A stretch of 64,000 bases of DNA from Hordeum vulgare subsp. vulgare. Lineage: Eukaryota > Streptophyta > Magnoliopsida > Poales > Poaceae. Shown here piece by piece: positions 22,026 to 34,100 of this stretch (position 1 is its first letter; each line of letters starts with the position of its first letter). The translations under genes and the position numbers were made by a program. The DNA is taken from contig NC_058520.1 of NCBI RefSeq assembly GCF_904849725.1, positions 540,258,083-540,322,082 on the forward strand. The letters run 5' to 3'. The notes beneath the pieces are model-generated. The model was not told the DNA's origin. It saw only the letters and a list, made by a program, of their open reading frames with translations, and did no database searches.

Positions 22026-23534
22026 TGACTGTTCGAAGCGCAAACGGTATAAGAACTAATCGTTTCAATCACTGTAGCAGCGTTCATGGCTGTACGACAC
22101 ATATAATTAAAATATTGGCAAACATCCTGAAAAACATGAACAGTTTTTTGGCAAAACAAATCTTAATACATATAGAAATTTCTATACGTTTTTTGAAAAA
22201 CTTGAACATTATTGGAAAGTTCCAACATTCTTCAAAAACATGAACACAATTTGAAAACTAGATCATTCTCCAATATAATGAACATTTTTAAATTTCCTTG
22301 ATTTTTTTTATTTGCAGACGAATTTTAAAACATGAAACAATTATTTTTCTTGAAAAATGAGAACATTTTCTTGAAATTTTTGGAACAATTTTTAAAATTT
22401 TCAAACATGAATGTTTGTTGACTTTGTGAACAAAATGTCAATTTTTTTTTAGAAATTTCCCAACGTTTATCAAACTTCGCTGAAAATTCTAGGAGTTTAT
22501 GAACAAATTTTAAACTTGAATAATTTCTTGGTTTGTTAACAAATTGGAAAGCGAGAACATTTTTCAAAATATCCAAGCATTTGTTTTATTTGGTGAGAAT
22601 TTTTCCGACTATTTTTATAAAAGCAAACATTTTTCACATATACAAAGAAAAATTGAAAACATAACATTACTTAAATTTGGAACAAATCCTGGAAAATACA
22701 ATATTTTACAAAATTCAAAATACATTTTTGAAGAAGCGTTAAACTTGAAGAAAAGGAAAAACAAAAAATAATAAAAAACAACAAGAAGAAATGAAAAAAG
22801 GAAAACCAAAAAATTAGAAAATGTGTTTGTGTTTTCGACAAGCTTTGCATTTTCTAAAGTTGCGAGGAGTGTGGTACACAAAGCCAGACGGGTTCCTCCA
22901 TAAGAATGTATTTTTTCCTAATTTGAATGCTTCTGTTATTTCCAGTCTTGTCATTATCAATGTACCATTTCTTGAGATTTATCAACATTTTTGGAATTTC
23001 AAATCTTGTATTAAAAATTTACAAACTTTATCACCTTTTTAAAGAATATAGAAACTTCCCAGCGATAGATGAAAATTTAGAACACAAATTAAAACCAATT
23101 TTTTTTAAAAAAATATCATTTTTTATGAAACACATAATTTATTTAATTTGCTAATATATATTTCATATCTAGAACATTTTTTGAAACTCTATAGTTTGTT
23201 TTCAAATTATACAGAAATATTTGAAAACAAGAAACTTCTATTTAAAGATCGAGGATCGCTGGCGTTCAATTGATTTAGTTGAGGGGATGACAAAATGTTG
23301 ATCAAATGATGGGGGGGGGGGGGGGGAAGTTGAAAGAAAATTACAGCATTGCGAGTAAAGCTTTGTTTCCATCACGGAGGATCTTTTTTCAGAAGCTAAC
23401 TCTCCACGTCAGCATCTCCCCAAAGACCTGCTCTATGCATTTTGCACCGGCCATCCTCCATTGCTCCATGTCCCTATGGCATGCCTTGATTATGTGGCGC
23501 CATTTGCCTGCTTTCCTTTGAATATACATGGCAT
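22026..23534. repeat. AT-rich 'gaacattttt' repeat region
   Basis: Repeated short words such as 'tgaacattttt' and 'gaaaatttttgaac' run on both strands with no coding sign. ORFs here are low-complexity Lys/Phe/Asn translations. A 16-G run lies at 23311-23326. Confidence 0.5.
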
Positions 23535-23660
23535 GTACAGTCCAAAGTATGTCTATATACAGAGTAAAATGAGTGAATCTACAAACTAAAGTATGTCTAT
23601 ATACATTCATATATAGTCCGTAGTGGAATCGCTAAAAATACTTATATTTAGGAACTTAGA
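23535..23660. mobile_element. Stowaway MITE remnant
   Basis: It contains 'agtaaaatgagtgaatctac' and 'tatgtctatatacattc', then 'cttatatttaggaac'. These are internal and terminal blocks of the abundant Stowaway MITE seen intact at 57089-57247. One end is missing. Confidence 0.5.
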
Positions 23661-24247
23661 GATTATTTTTGTAGATTTTGTGAAAATTTCAAGTAAAAAA
23701 AGTTACAAAAAAAGTTCAAGAAGCTGAAAAAGATTCAAATATTTGACAAAAAGTTATAGAATTAGTTTTTTACTATTTTTAAAAGTTCATGCATATGAAC
23801 AAATAACATAAAAATAAAAAGGAAAATAAATAAGAATAAAAAAGAAGAAAACCTGATTTAAAATTTGAAAACCAAAAAATATAGAAAATCCAATGGGAAA
23901 TTGGTTCGTTTCTGCTCAAGTAGGTTTCGCCCTGATTACAGATCGCACACTTGATGTGAGACCGAGTTGTTGGCAATCCTGCCCATCATCCTGAAATTCT
24001 GGGTTCGACCCTTTATACTCCCTATCTCTCTCTTTTTCTTTAAATTATGCACGCACAAATGTGCCGGCCCATTATTGTACTTCCGTATGCACGGACAGTG
24101 TATTTTTTTAAAAAGCTATCCTATCCTTTATGATAAAGGGATATGGAGTAATCTCCACCGTTGATGTGTTTACGGGGGGTTATACCAAAGCGGAAGTGCT
24201 TTTAGAGACTGTTCAGACTATATGCATATTGGTTAAAAAAGACAGGT
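23661..24247. other. AT-rich DNA with a B-box-like word
   Basis: No gene is recognised. A segment at about 23950-24025 includes GGGTTCGACCC, a good B-box match, but no paired A box was found. It is probably another decayed tRNA-derived repeat. Confidence 0.35.
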
Positions 24248-24428
24248 TCTTTCAATGGGAGGCGATGTTCCTGTTGGTAGCGAGGTGATTGTGGTGACTT
24301 TGATAATCTTAAAACCCGTTGATCCGGTCTCTCAAAATTGATGATAAGGATAGAGTAAGCGTGTATGTGTTTATATAAATGAGTGTATATGCATATACGT
24401 AAAGTATGTGTTTGTATTTTGTTTTTCA
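24248..24428 (+). mobile_element. Au SINE, 5'-truncated copy
   Basis: The sequence from 'caatgggaggcgatgttcc' through 'ggtctctcaaaattgatgat' to 'gagtgtatatgcat' follows the body and GT-rich 3' part of Au SINE. The tRNA-like head is missing or unrecognisable. Confidence 0.6.
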
Positions 24429-25582
24429 AAATCAAAGATGAATAAAAATCAAGGTAAGGCGAGCGCCCTACCAAAAACTTTGCATGTGGCTCTACTGGAT
24501 TGTACTTTGTACCAACACACATTGCTCACTTAACATACATTTATTTTCCTTGGAATTTCGAATATACATGCATACCGTGTGCTGAAAAGAATAACTTGTT
24601 TCCATGACTAAGCACATTAATCCTCGAGCACCCCCCCCCTCCCACCCACCCTTCACGCCTATGATGGTAGACTTAGCGGTTGGAGGGTGGACTGAGCTGT
24701 GATCTATGGCTATGCAGTATAGTTATGGTAGTCTTCTACATCGATCATGTAAGTCCAATAAGAAGGAGATCGATATATTTATTGCCTCGGAAATTGAATA
24801 TGTGAGAAATATTTCATTGACTAATTAAAATTAGTGCCATCTACTCACAATTCATCTTGATTTATGAGATTTCAGATTTGAGTCCTATAAACTAGAAAGG
24901 AGGAAGTATATTTCAGGTGTGTGTTGTTGAGGTATCACCGACGATGAATAAGGTCCTTTGATGATGGTGTTTGCGTGGAGGTGGGTGCTAGTGTCCCTTG
25001 GAGTTTTGTCGGTCATTTAGGGCCTGTTCGGAGGCACTCCGCTCCACGACTCTGCTCCGGGAGCGGGCGGAGCTGCAGTTGGCGATAATAGAGCGGAGAA
25101 AGGGAGCAGATCCCATTTCGTTTTTGTGGCTTATGCGACGCTTTTTGCCATGTGGGTTGCTCTGAGGCAAGCCCTTGATGGCAACATGACATCCGTTCGT
25201 GACCTGACAATGGGAGATGAAGCAAAATGGAAGAGCAGTCCAGGCGATGTGGAGAAGATGTTCCTTTCTCGACTCTATATTTGTTTTTTGTTTTTTGTAG
25301 GTGTCCCTGCCTTTCCATTGTATCTTAACTCTTTGCAGATATAAAAGGAATGCCTTCGATGTTTTTCTACAAAGAAGCAACTAAATCACATTCCACATGT
25401 ACTCTATTTTATTCTTTTTGAATTAGTTTTAGTAAAAAAATGATGTACCGTTAACTCGGTGCGTCTGAGCCCGGGCTCAGAAAATGAATGTTCACCCATT
25501 ACTATATTTATCTACACATATGTGCTTTCACATCATCTCAATTATTGACAATAGTTTGATTAGAATTGTGACGCATCAATAA
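24429..25582. other. Repeat debris, including one possible MITE end
   Basis: At 25018-25080 'agggcctgttcggaggcact' followed by GC-rich sequence resembles the terminus of a Triticeae TIR element, but no matching second end was found. The 130-codon minus-strand ORF at 24988-25380 overlaps it and has no recognisable domain. Confidence 0.35.
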
Positions 25583-25854
25583 GACTACCCACAACGATAT
25601 GCATATATTATTATTCTAAGTTACTACCTTTATAGTGGATAGTAACATAAAAGTGGTAACATAACGATTTTTATTTATTAGCATATAGACTCATCTTGTC
25701 TTGATATGTATGATGTTAGTATGTTACTCATAATATGAGTAACTAGCTATGTTACTCAATTTGTCCCTCTTCTTATTAATTAGCTACCACTTCATTTTTT
25801 TTCGTTTAAGTGTCATCTATGTTACTATCTATGTTACTTTCATTGTGGATAGTC
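25583..25854. mobile_element. Tourist-type MITE with TAA duplication
   Basis: Termini GACTACCCACAACG and (complemented) GACTATCCACAATG are inverted repeats. TAA flanks at 25580-25582 and 25855-25857. The interior has repeated GTTACT words and the length is 272 bp. Confidence 0.85.
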
Positions 25855-27127
25855 TAAGTCACCCATATGCTCCATATGTTAAATTTTTTTGCATTAATTT
25901 ATCCGTGCAAATCATGCCACCTCACCAAGTCATGCTGCCTTTTTAAAACAAGTTATGCATGTATTATTTTCATTTTTATTACAATAGCCGACCCAACCAA
26001 ATCGCTCCATGTGGTGAGGAATGAATGAGTAATCATTTATCCATTGACAAAAGGTTGAGACTAATTTAATTAATACTCATATATATGATGGACGAATCCA
26101 GGACTCTGGGGCAGCGAATACGGTAATGTATCATCCACTAAATGAACCTCCCGAAAAAGTTGCAAGTTTTTTCTTCCTTTTAATAAAGGGTGAATTGTAT
26201 AAACTCAAAATTGAGCAATAAAAAAATACATACATAGTGAGCATACACCAAACCTCTACATAACTATGATGCATACAGTCAATACCAACACATGCATACA
26301 AAAACACCTCGACAAATAGCAAAGCCATATAAGACAAAAGCTATGTGTATAGGCAAGAAAACAAAAACACTCTAAAGCGATTCCGCGATCGACAAACTAT
26401 AACAATGACCATATACGACCAAAACTATAACACCGACGACGGGTTCTTCAACAACAATGCATCATGAAGGAAGCGAGACTCAAATGTCACTGTCATCGGA
26501 TAAAGCTAGTTAAGCCTAGATTACATGTTTTTACCTTGAATAATCATTCTGAGCATTCTGAACGATGCTTTTAATGATGTAACAACGTAAAAACAACACC
26601 ATTGCCAGATATACCTAACTTGGGTCAGACTTAGACTTTCACCCTGGAGCTCAAGACTGGGTGCTCAAGTAGCACCACCATCGAAGCTATTCATATGTTG
26701 CTGCCACCACCTTTTCACAATCCCAGTAGCTACATGCGATGTGACCGTCACCACCACACAACCATCCCTCTGCATCAAGACTTCGTCCATAGTTTGCATC
26801 TTGCCGCCGAAGGCAACCGCCGGATCTATAGAGATGAAACTCTCAAAAATTATATCAAAATTGTATGTGTTGTAACTATAATCAGCAACCAGGCCACCGC
26901 CGTCCGAGATCCAATTCCCCATGACGCAAACATATGCCACATTGCGACCATTAGCCGCCAAACGCCGACACACTCAGTGAGGAACTCCTCCTAGGCGTGA
27001 AGACCCGACCATGCCACTGCCCACCAAGTATGAGTTGCAGCTAGCCGGTAGCCCAGGCAGCCGCCAAGCATCTACATAGCAGCCTGGTGGATGCGTCGAG
27101 AGCGGATGGCCGAAATCACCAGGTAGC
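25855..27127. other. Decayed transposon sequence hosting the Harbinger-type element
   Basis: Part of this (26640-27000, 'cgaagctattcatatgttgc', 'cgccggatctatagagatga') resembles repeated, non-genic Triticeae DNA, perhaps a LINE or CACTA leader. The 102-codon minus-strand ORF at 26665-26973 has no recognisable domain. No host gene is supported. Confidence 0.4.
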
Positions 27128-27130
27128 TTA
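27128..27130 (+). repeat. TTA target duplication, left
   Basis: TTA precedes the terminal inverted repeat and is matched by TTA at 39701-39703. Confidence 0.8.
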
Positions 27131-27459
27131 GAGCAAGTCTAGTAGAGCCCTCAAATCCTCAAACCTCTAAAAATAAGTTCTTTTTTACGGTTTTCGTCCA
27201 AAAAAACCCGTAGACTAGAACCCCTAAACCCTCAAATCCGTAAAAAAATTAGAGGTCGAACCCTCAAACCTCCTCCCAGCCTGTAGAAGTGAGGGTTGGG
27301 AGGAAAAACTCCCCCCAACCCGCACTTCACTTCACACATCGCGCGGGAGAGAAAAACTGCCCCGCCTCCCCAGCTCCTCCCGCATCCGGCCATGGAGCCG
27401 GATGCCGCCGCGCCCCCGTCGGCCGCCGCACCTGCCGCGCCCGCCTCGGCCGGCCCCGG

Positions 27460-27780
27460 ATGCGATGGCGGCCCCTCCCCTCCGCCGCCAGGCCCGCCGC
27501 GGCTGCCTCGGCCTCCTTCACCTGCGGCCGGCTGCGCGCCGTGTCGGCGCTGCTGGCGCCGCGGAGGCGGCTCCTGCTGCCCGTGGCCGTGGCCGTGTCG
27601 TCCGAGTTCGACACGGAGGACGCCGAGGGGGAGCAGAGCAAGGGCGAGGGCGGGGGCGACTCCGAGGCCGAGTACTCCGAGGACCTCAAGGTCTTCGTCG
27701 GCAACCTCCCCTTCACCGTCGACAGCACGCAGCTCGCCGGGCTCTTCCAGCAGGCCGGCTCCGTCGAGATGGTCGTCTGA
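27460..27780 (+). pseudogene. Captured first exon of a chloroplast RRM protein gene (fragment)
   Basis: The frame ends with SEDLKVFVGNLPFTVDSTQL and about a dozen further residues to SVEMVV, then a stop at 27778-27780. This is the start of an RNA recognition motif with RNP2 (VFVGNL), as in the 28-31 kDa chloroplast ribonucleoproteins (cp28/cp31 family) that stabilise and edit plastid RNAs. Upstream is a basic, Ala/Arg/Leu-rich stretch (GRLRAVSALLAPRRRLLLP), consistent with a transit peptide, and an acidic linker (EFDTEDAEGE). The RRM is cut before RNP1 and the second RRM is absent, so no working protein can result. An alternative ATG at 27465 is out of frame, suggesting a 1-nt change near the original start. 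The fragment is very GC-rich compared with its surroundings. Confidence 0.75.
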
Positions 27781-28110
27781 TGGGTGTGGAATTGGTACTG
27801 TGTATAGACTGTTTCCTCAAGGATAGCATAAGGTACTGTAAATTTGTCTCGGCATCCAGTAAGTTCGAGTCGGTTCAGTAGTTCACGGGCCTCTCACTAT
27901 AACAAATGGACGCTCAATTATAACAGAGCTGCACATGGATGTGGAATTGTTATAGCATAGGTTGTTTCTCTTCAGGATAAGATAAGATAAGATTTTGCAA
28001 AACAGTCTCGGCTTGAACAAAGTTTGAATTGGTTCAGTAGCCTAGTAAATATAACATAATACAATTTGTTTGAATTGGTTCAGTAGCCTAGCAAAACAGT
28101 CTCGGCTTGA
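27781..28110 (+). other. Intron-like, internally duplicated DNA beside the captured exon
   Basis: Two diverged copies of a ~105-bp block ('tgtggaattg' ... 'ttggttcagtag') lie at about 27785-27890 and 27940-28050, with a third partial copy before 28110. This is probably intron or linker sequence carried with the exon. The chromovirus inserted within the word CTTGAACAAAG. Confidence 0.5.
28106..28110 (+). repeat. Target duplication of the chromovirus, left
   Basis: CTTGA precedes TGTGACG and is repeated at 39408-39412. The uninterrupted word is also visible nearby at about 28013-28025. Confidence 0.88.
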
Positions 28111-28666
28111 TGTGACGTCCTCGATTTAATCGTACGCTAACCAAAAACGCAAATGCGTACGATCAAACCCAAGGACTCACGGGAAGATATCACAACACAA
28201 CTCAAGACACAAGTAAAATAACATCGAGGGCTAGAATACGAAAGCTCGATAAACACACGAGTCAGCGGAAGCAACAAGTATAATGGCCGGGAACCCAGTC
28301 GTCTCGGTGGCCTGTGTCAGGCGCACGTGCTGTCTTGCGGGGTGCATCTGAAAATAAGATTGACGGATGTCAAATGACAGTGTGTGTAATATATATTCAG
28401 GAGAAAGAGTAGATAGTCCAGCGCTCCGGATCGATGAGATTCGAGAACCTAATGTTAGAGTTAGTAAAATCTTTGACCTGAAAGAGAAGAGAAAGTAGAG
28501 CCCAGAGTATAGGAAAGGAGTAAAAGATACTAATACCACCCAATTGAGATGTGGGCCCGTAAGCCAGAACATCAGTGTTAGTAAAGTTTTTTCAAACACT
28601 AGACTCAACTTCGGCCAAGGAGTTGGAAAGGGGGCTACCTACAGGCAGTTGGCTCTGATACCAACT
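28111..28666 (-). mobile_element. Truncated extra LTR end plus duplicate internal start
   Basis: 28111-28280 equals the outer end of the LTR, with a 28-bp internal gap after 'ataacat'. 28281-28666 equals 36610-36994, the start of the internal region including the primer site. The junction near 28277-28282 joins 'gaagcaacaa' to 'aatggccggg' with a few filler bases. The outermost LTR is thus a deletion remnant of a third LTR. Confidence 0.85.
28653..28665 (-). other. Second copy of tRNA-iMet primer site
   Basis: The minus strand reads TGGTATCAGAGCC next to the middle LTR. It duplicates the site at 36981-36993. Confidence 0.8.
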
Positions 28667-31080
28667 TGTGACGCCCTCGATTTAATCGTACGCTAACCAA
28701 ACACGCAAATGCGTACGATCAAACCCAAGGACTCACGGCAAGATATCACAACACAACTCAAGACACAAATAAAATAACATCAGCTTCATATTACAAGCCA
28801 GGGGCCTCGAGGGCTAGAATACGAAAGCTCGATAAACACACGAGTCAGCGGAAGCAACAATATCTGAGTACAGACATAAAACATGGGGTGCCTTAGAGAA
28901 GGCTAGCACAAAAGATACAACGATCGAACGAGGCGAGGCCTCCTGCCTGGGAACCTCCTAACTACTCCTGATCATCAGCGGCCTCCACGTAGTAGTAGGC
29001 ACCGTCGGGGTAGCAGTCGTCGGCGGCGGGGACCTCCATCTCCTGGGCTCCATCATCTGGTCGCAGCAAACGGATCGAGGGGACAAGAGGGGGAGCAAAG
29101 CAGCGGTGAGTACTCATCCAAAGTACTCGCAAGTCTTACATCAGAACTATTCTAATTATGCATCAGTATCAAAGAAGGGGGTTATATGTGGACTGACTGC
29201 AGCAATGCGAGAATAGAGAGAGAAGGTCCAGTCCTATCGAAGACTAGCATCTTCAGGGTCTTGCAGCAATAGACGAGAGTAGAACAGGGGTAAAACATTA
29301 ATAGTCATATTGTTGCAGCAATATTAAAGTGAGGTCACGCCTAAAGATCCTCCCTCGACTCCCTGCGAGGAAGCAATCCCGAGGCAAACTAATTCCAGTT
29401 AAGTAACAATTGTAGTTGTATAAGATCGGGGCACAACTCTAAGTCATCCTGTAACCGTGGACACGGCTATCCGAATAGTTAATTTTCATCCCTGCAGGGG
29501 TGCACCACATGTCCCGTCACGCTCGATAACACTCTGGCCGGACATACTTTTCTGGGTCCTGCCCGGCCTCGGAATATCGACACGTCGCAGCCCCACCTAA
29601 GACTAATCAGAGAGGCCAACCCGCCGGTCTAACTCCTAAGCACAAAGGGTTCGTGGGCCCAGTTCCCCTTCGCGCTCCTGCACGTGGCGTGGGCGGCTGA
29701 CGTCAGTCCTAGCATCCCTTAATCACAAGCGCGATGCATCTCGGGACCACTCGGGCGCGCGCCGCTACATTGCTGGCATCTGAAAAGCTTCGGCTGATAC
29801 CGCGACGCCGAGTACCCATAATTCTTCCCGCGTAGCTGGTTAGTGCGAAAAGGTCTCCGACCAACCTAGATCAAATACCCAAATCCATTAACATTTTAAT
29901 TAGGCCAGCAACACAGTCTCACGGGAATCCACCCGTCTTACAACTAATCACCAAAGATCCCAGTAGCATGGTCGAGTAACTGTGTGGTTGTAACATCGGG
30001 GTAATCCGAGGTATCACCCTCGTTGGATTCCGAACGATGTACCCGTCAAGGTGGGCTTAGAGGAATCACCCTCGGGGGTCCCACACTTGCGGGGTTGCAC
30101 GACAGAGGCGTCATCGGGAATGGTGAAAGAGGAATCACCCTCGATAACCACGACCGACTAGCTATACTACAGAGATATCATCAGGAGTACTTAGCGAGGT
30201 GTCACTCTCGGTACCCGATAGTATCTTTGTAGCGTCGTACAACGAAGGGGGGTGTATGTGCTGTGTCGGGTCTGGCTCGTCGATCAGGGATCGAGATGAA
30301 AACAAGCGAGGCAACTGAACTACGGGGTCAGAGGGGATGACTGCTCCACCTATACTAAGCATATTAAAGGTATAGGACTGAAAGTAGCAGTTCATCAAAA
30401 ACAGGCTATGCATCAGATATAGGAGCTAACTACAACAGTAGCAAAATACTAATGCAAGCAGTAGGAAGAAAGACATAGGCGATATAGGAATGATCAAGGG
30501 GGGGTTTGCTTGCCTTGCTGCTCTGCGGCAAAGGACTGATCGGCAGGGTCGTAGATGTACCCGGCAGCAGCGTCAGTTTCGGGGTCTACCGGTAAGAAGA
30601 GGGGGAAGAAACAATAAATAATAGCACGGATGCAACACAAAGCATGACATGGCAAGATGCAAGCTAGACATGAGCTAACGCAGCAACATCCGTCATAGAC
30701 GGGTCGGAAGAATATCTGACGATATTTTCCGGGTCTCAGGCTACTACCGGTTATACTGGAAACAATGGAAAGGTTCCATGTTTGCTATGCTAAGGACGCG
30801 TGACAGACGAACGGACCGTGTATCCGGGTTCGTCTCGTTCTGCTGATCAACTTTCATGTTGAAAATATTTCGATCTGACTTACGGATTATTTAATATTAA
30901 TTTTTAAAATTTTATTCAATAATTAGGAATTAAAAAACAGATTTGAATAATTTAATAAAATCTATTATGACATCAGCACGATGTCATGCTGACATCAACA
31001 TTTGACTGGTCAACTGACCTGCGGGTGATCACTGTAGCTTAATTACAATATTTACTGTAGCAAAAGTCGAGGATGTCACA
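28667..31080 (-). repeat. Chromovirus LTR (middle copy; 3' LTR of the main internal region)
   Basis: It runs from TGTGACGCCC to GATGTCACA on the plus strand and is nearly identical to 36995-39407. It contains several copies of a 'gaatcaccctcg'-like word at 30003-30215. Minus-strand orientation follows from the gag-pol frame. Confidence 0.9.
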
Positions 31081-31096
31081 ATTCTCCCCTACTAAC
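31081..31096 (-). other. Polypurine tract of the chromovirus
   Basis: The minus strand reads TTAGTAGGGGAGAAT directly before the LTR start. This is the expected plus-strand priming site for an element read leftwards. Confidence 0.75.
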
Positions 31097-31116
31097 AAGA
31101 ATTCTCGTTCCGAGAA

Positions 31117-34100
31117 TTAAGAGGTAGAGGGAAAGAGCCCGGGGTATTCATCACGAAGATGATCCTCGCGTTCCCAAGTGGCTTCATCTTCAGAGTGATT
31201 TGACCACTGCACCTTAAGGAACTTGGTGACCTTGCGACGAGTCTTACGTTCAGCTTGGTCGAGAATGCGGACCGGATGCTCTTTATAAGAGAGGTCTTGT
31301 TGTAGCTCAAGCATATCGTGATCCACTGCTCGAATAGGGTCCTTGAAGCAGCGACGGAGCTGAGAAACATGGAAGACATCGTGGACCTGAGAAAGGTTCG
31401 CCGGCAGTTCCAATTGATAAGCCACTCTTCCACGCCTTTCTAGAACAGTGAAAGGACCAATATAACGAGGAGCTAACTTGCCCTTAATTCCGAAACGGTG
31501 TGCACCTCTCATTGGTGTGACACGAAGATAAGCCTTTTCGCCAGGTTGATAGACCATATCTTGATGATGACGGTCATACTGACTCTTCTGACGAGACTGA
31601 GCAGCCTTCAGATTCTCATGAATAATGCGGACTTGATCTTCGGCATGTTGAATAATATCCGGACCGAAGAGTGATCGTTCCCCAGTTTCTGACCAATTCA
31701 GAGGAGTTCGACACCTTCGCCCATACAATACTTCGAAAGGGGCCATCTTCAGACTAGCTTGATAGCTATTGTTGTAAGAGAACTCGGCATACGGGAGAGA
31801 TTCCTCCCATTTCTTAGCGAAAGATATGACACAAGCTCGAAGCATGTCCTCGAGAATTTGGTTGACTCGTTCAACTTGTCCCTGGGATTGAGGATGAAAT
31901 GCAATGCTGAAGGACAGATGAGTCCCCATAGCCTTCTGAAAACTTTCCCAGAATTTTGAAGTGAACAAGCTGCCACGGTCCAAACTTATTACCAACGGAA
32001 TACCGTGAAGTGAAACAACTCTTGACATATAAAGATCTGCCAGCTGACTAGCATTAATCGTTTCCTTGATGGCCAGGAAATGTGCAACTTTGGACAGTCG
32101 ATCAATAACGACAAGAATAGCATCATTACCTTTCTGAGATCTGAGAAAACCAGTGACAAAGTCCATTTCAACATGGTCCCATTTCCACTCGGGAATAGAG
32201 ATAGGTTGCAGAGTTCCAGCAGGCTTTTGGTGTTCTGCTTTGATACGCCGGCATATATCACATTCTGCCACATAACGTGCAATGTCTTATTTCATATTGG
32301 GCCACCAGAATCTTTGCCGGATGTCTTGGTACATCTTGGTACTACCCGGGTGAATAGACAATGGTGTGTCATGAGCTTCTTCCATCACCTTCCCAGTCAT
32401 CCTGAGATTTTCCTTCTTATTTGGGACGAATAGGCGACCCTTGAAATACAAGGCGCCACCTTCATCAATAGTGAAAAAGGAGGGTTTACCCTTCGCAATA
32501 TAGCTCTTAATCCTGTCGACATCATCGTCAAAGTCTTGCAGATTCTTTATGGAGCTCACAAGATCTGGTTCAACCACTAGGTTACTGAGTGAACCCTGAT
32601 TAACAACACGAAGGTTCATCTTTTGACACTCTTCAGGAGGGGGAACAAGGTAACCCTGAGGAACAATGTGGAGGTTCAGCTTACGGAATTCCTCTTGCAG
32701 ACGATCGTGAACCTGATGAACTTGGAGGTGGTTGCAGTATGACTTGCGACTTAAGGCATCAGCCATTACGTTAGCCTTGCCAGGGGTATATGATATACTA
32801 CAGTCAAAATCTGCTATACGCTCCATCCATCTTTGTTGACGCAGGTTCAGCTCCGGTTGAGTGAACAAGTACTTCAGACTTTGATGGTCGGTGTAGATTT
32901 CACAGCGATTACCGACAAGGTATTGTCGCCATTCCTTCAATGCATGAATGACTGCGGCAAGCTCGAGATCATGAACTGGGTAGTTCTCTTCATGAGCACG
33001 CAGTTGACGTGAAGCATAAGCGATCACCTTGCGATCCTGCATTAGGACACAACCTATTCCTTGACGAGAAGCATCACAGTATATGACGAAATCCCTTTTC
33101 GTATCTGGAGGAGCAAGTACTGGAGCGGATGTCAGTTTGTCCTTGAGCGCCTGGAAACTTTCCTGACATTTATCAGTCCATTCATACTTAACACCTTTGT
33201 GAAGCAGGTTGGTTAAGGGCTTCGCAATCTTGGAGAAGTTCTCGACGAATCGACGGCAATAGCTGGCGAGTCCGAGAAAACTTCTGACTTGCTTGACATT
33301 CTTCGGGGGAGTCCAGTCAAGAATAGCTTGAATTCGTTCGGGGTTGACCGCAATACCATCCTTGGAAATCACATGACCAAGGTAAGTCACTTCGTCTAGC
33401 CAGAACTCACATTTGGAATACTTCGCATAGAGTTTATGCTCCCGAAGCTTATCCAGTACAAGATGAAGATGCTCAGCATGCTCTTCTTTGTTCTTCAAAA
33501 ACACCAGAATATCATCCAGATATACCACGGCAAATTTGTCGAGGTAGTCCATGAATATATAATTCATCAGTCGAGAGAAGGTTGCCGGTGCATTGGTTAA
33601 GCCGAAGGACATGACGGTGTACTCGTATGATCCATATCGAGTAACAAAGGCGGTCTTTGGAATATCCTCCTTGCGAACACGGATCTGGTGGTATCCCAAT
33701 CTCAAGTCAAGCTTAGAGAAAATGGTGGAATCAACAAGTTGATCATACAAATCATTTATCCGAGGGAGAGGATATTTGTTCTGAATAGTGGCCTGGTTGA
33801 TAGGACGATAGTCTTGAACCAATCGATTTGTCCCATCCTTCTTCTTAACAAAGAGAGAAGGTGCTCCCCAAGCAGAGGAACTCGGACGTATGAAACCCAG
33901 ACGGAGCGAGTTGTCAATTTCTTGCTTAAGTTCAAGGAGTTCATGTGGTGGCATTTTATAAGGACGCTTGGCAATAGGAGTGGTACCGGGTACCAAGTCA
34001 ATGACAAACTCGACAGCTCGAGCAGGGGGAATCCCCGGAAGTTCTTTTGGAAAGACATCTTGAAATTCTCGGACCACTGGTATGTTTTCAATCCCTTCAA

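Noticed and set aside
24988..25380. 130-codon minus-strand ORF as a gene
   Set aside because: It overlaps a transposon-terminus-like sequence, shows no domain, and competing frames are equally open.
27296..27881. Long overlapping Pro/Arg/Ala-rich ORFs on both strands in the GC-rich segment
   Set aside because: They are shadows of the captured RRM exon in other frames; only the frame with the RNP2 motif makes sense.
30003..30215. Repeated 'gaatcaccctcg' words as a possible CRISPR-like or satellite array
   Set aside because: Few, irregular copies inside the chromovirus LTR, present identically in the other LTR; not a separate array.
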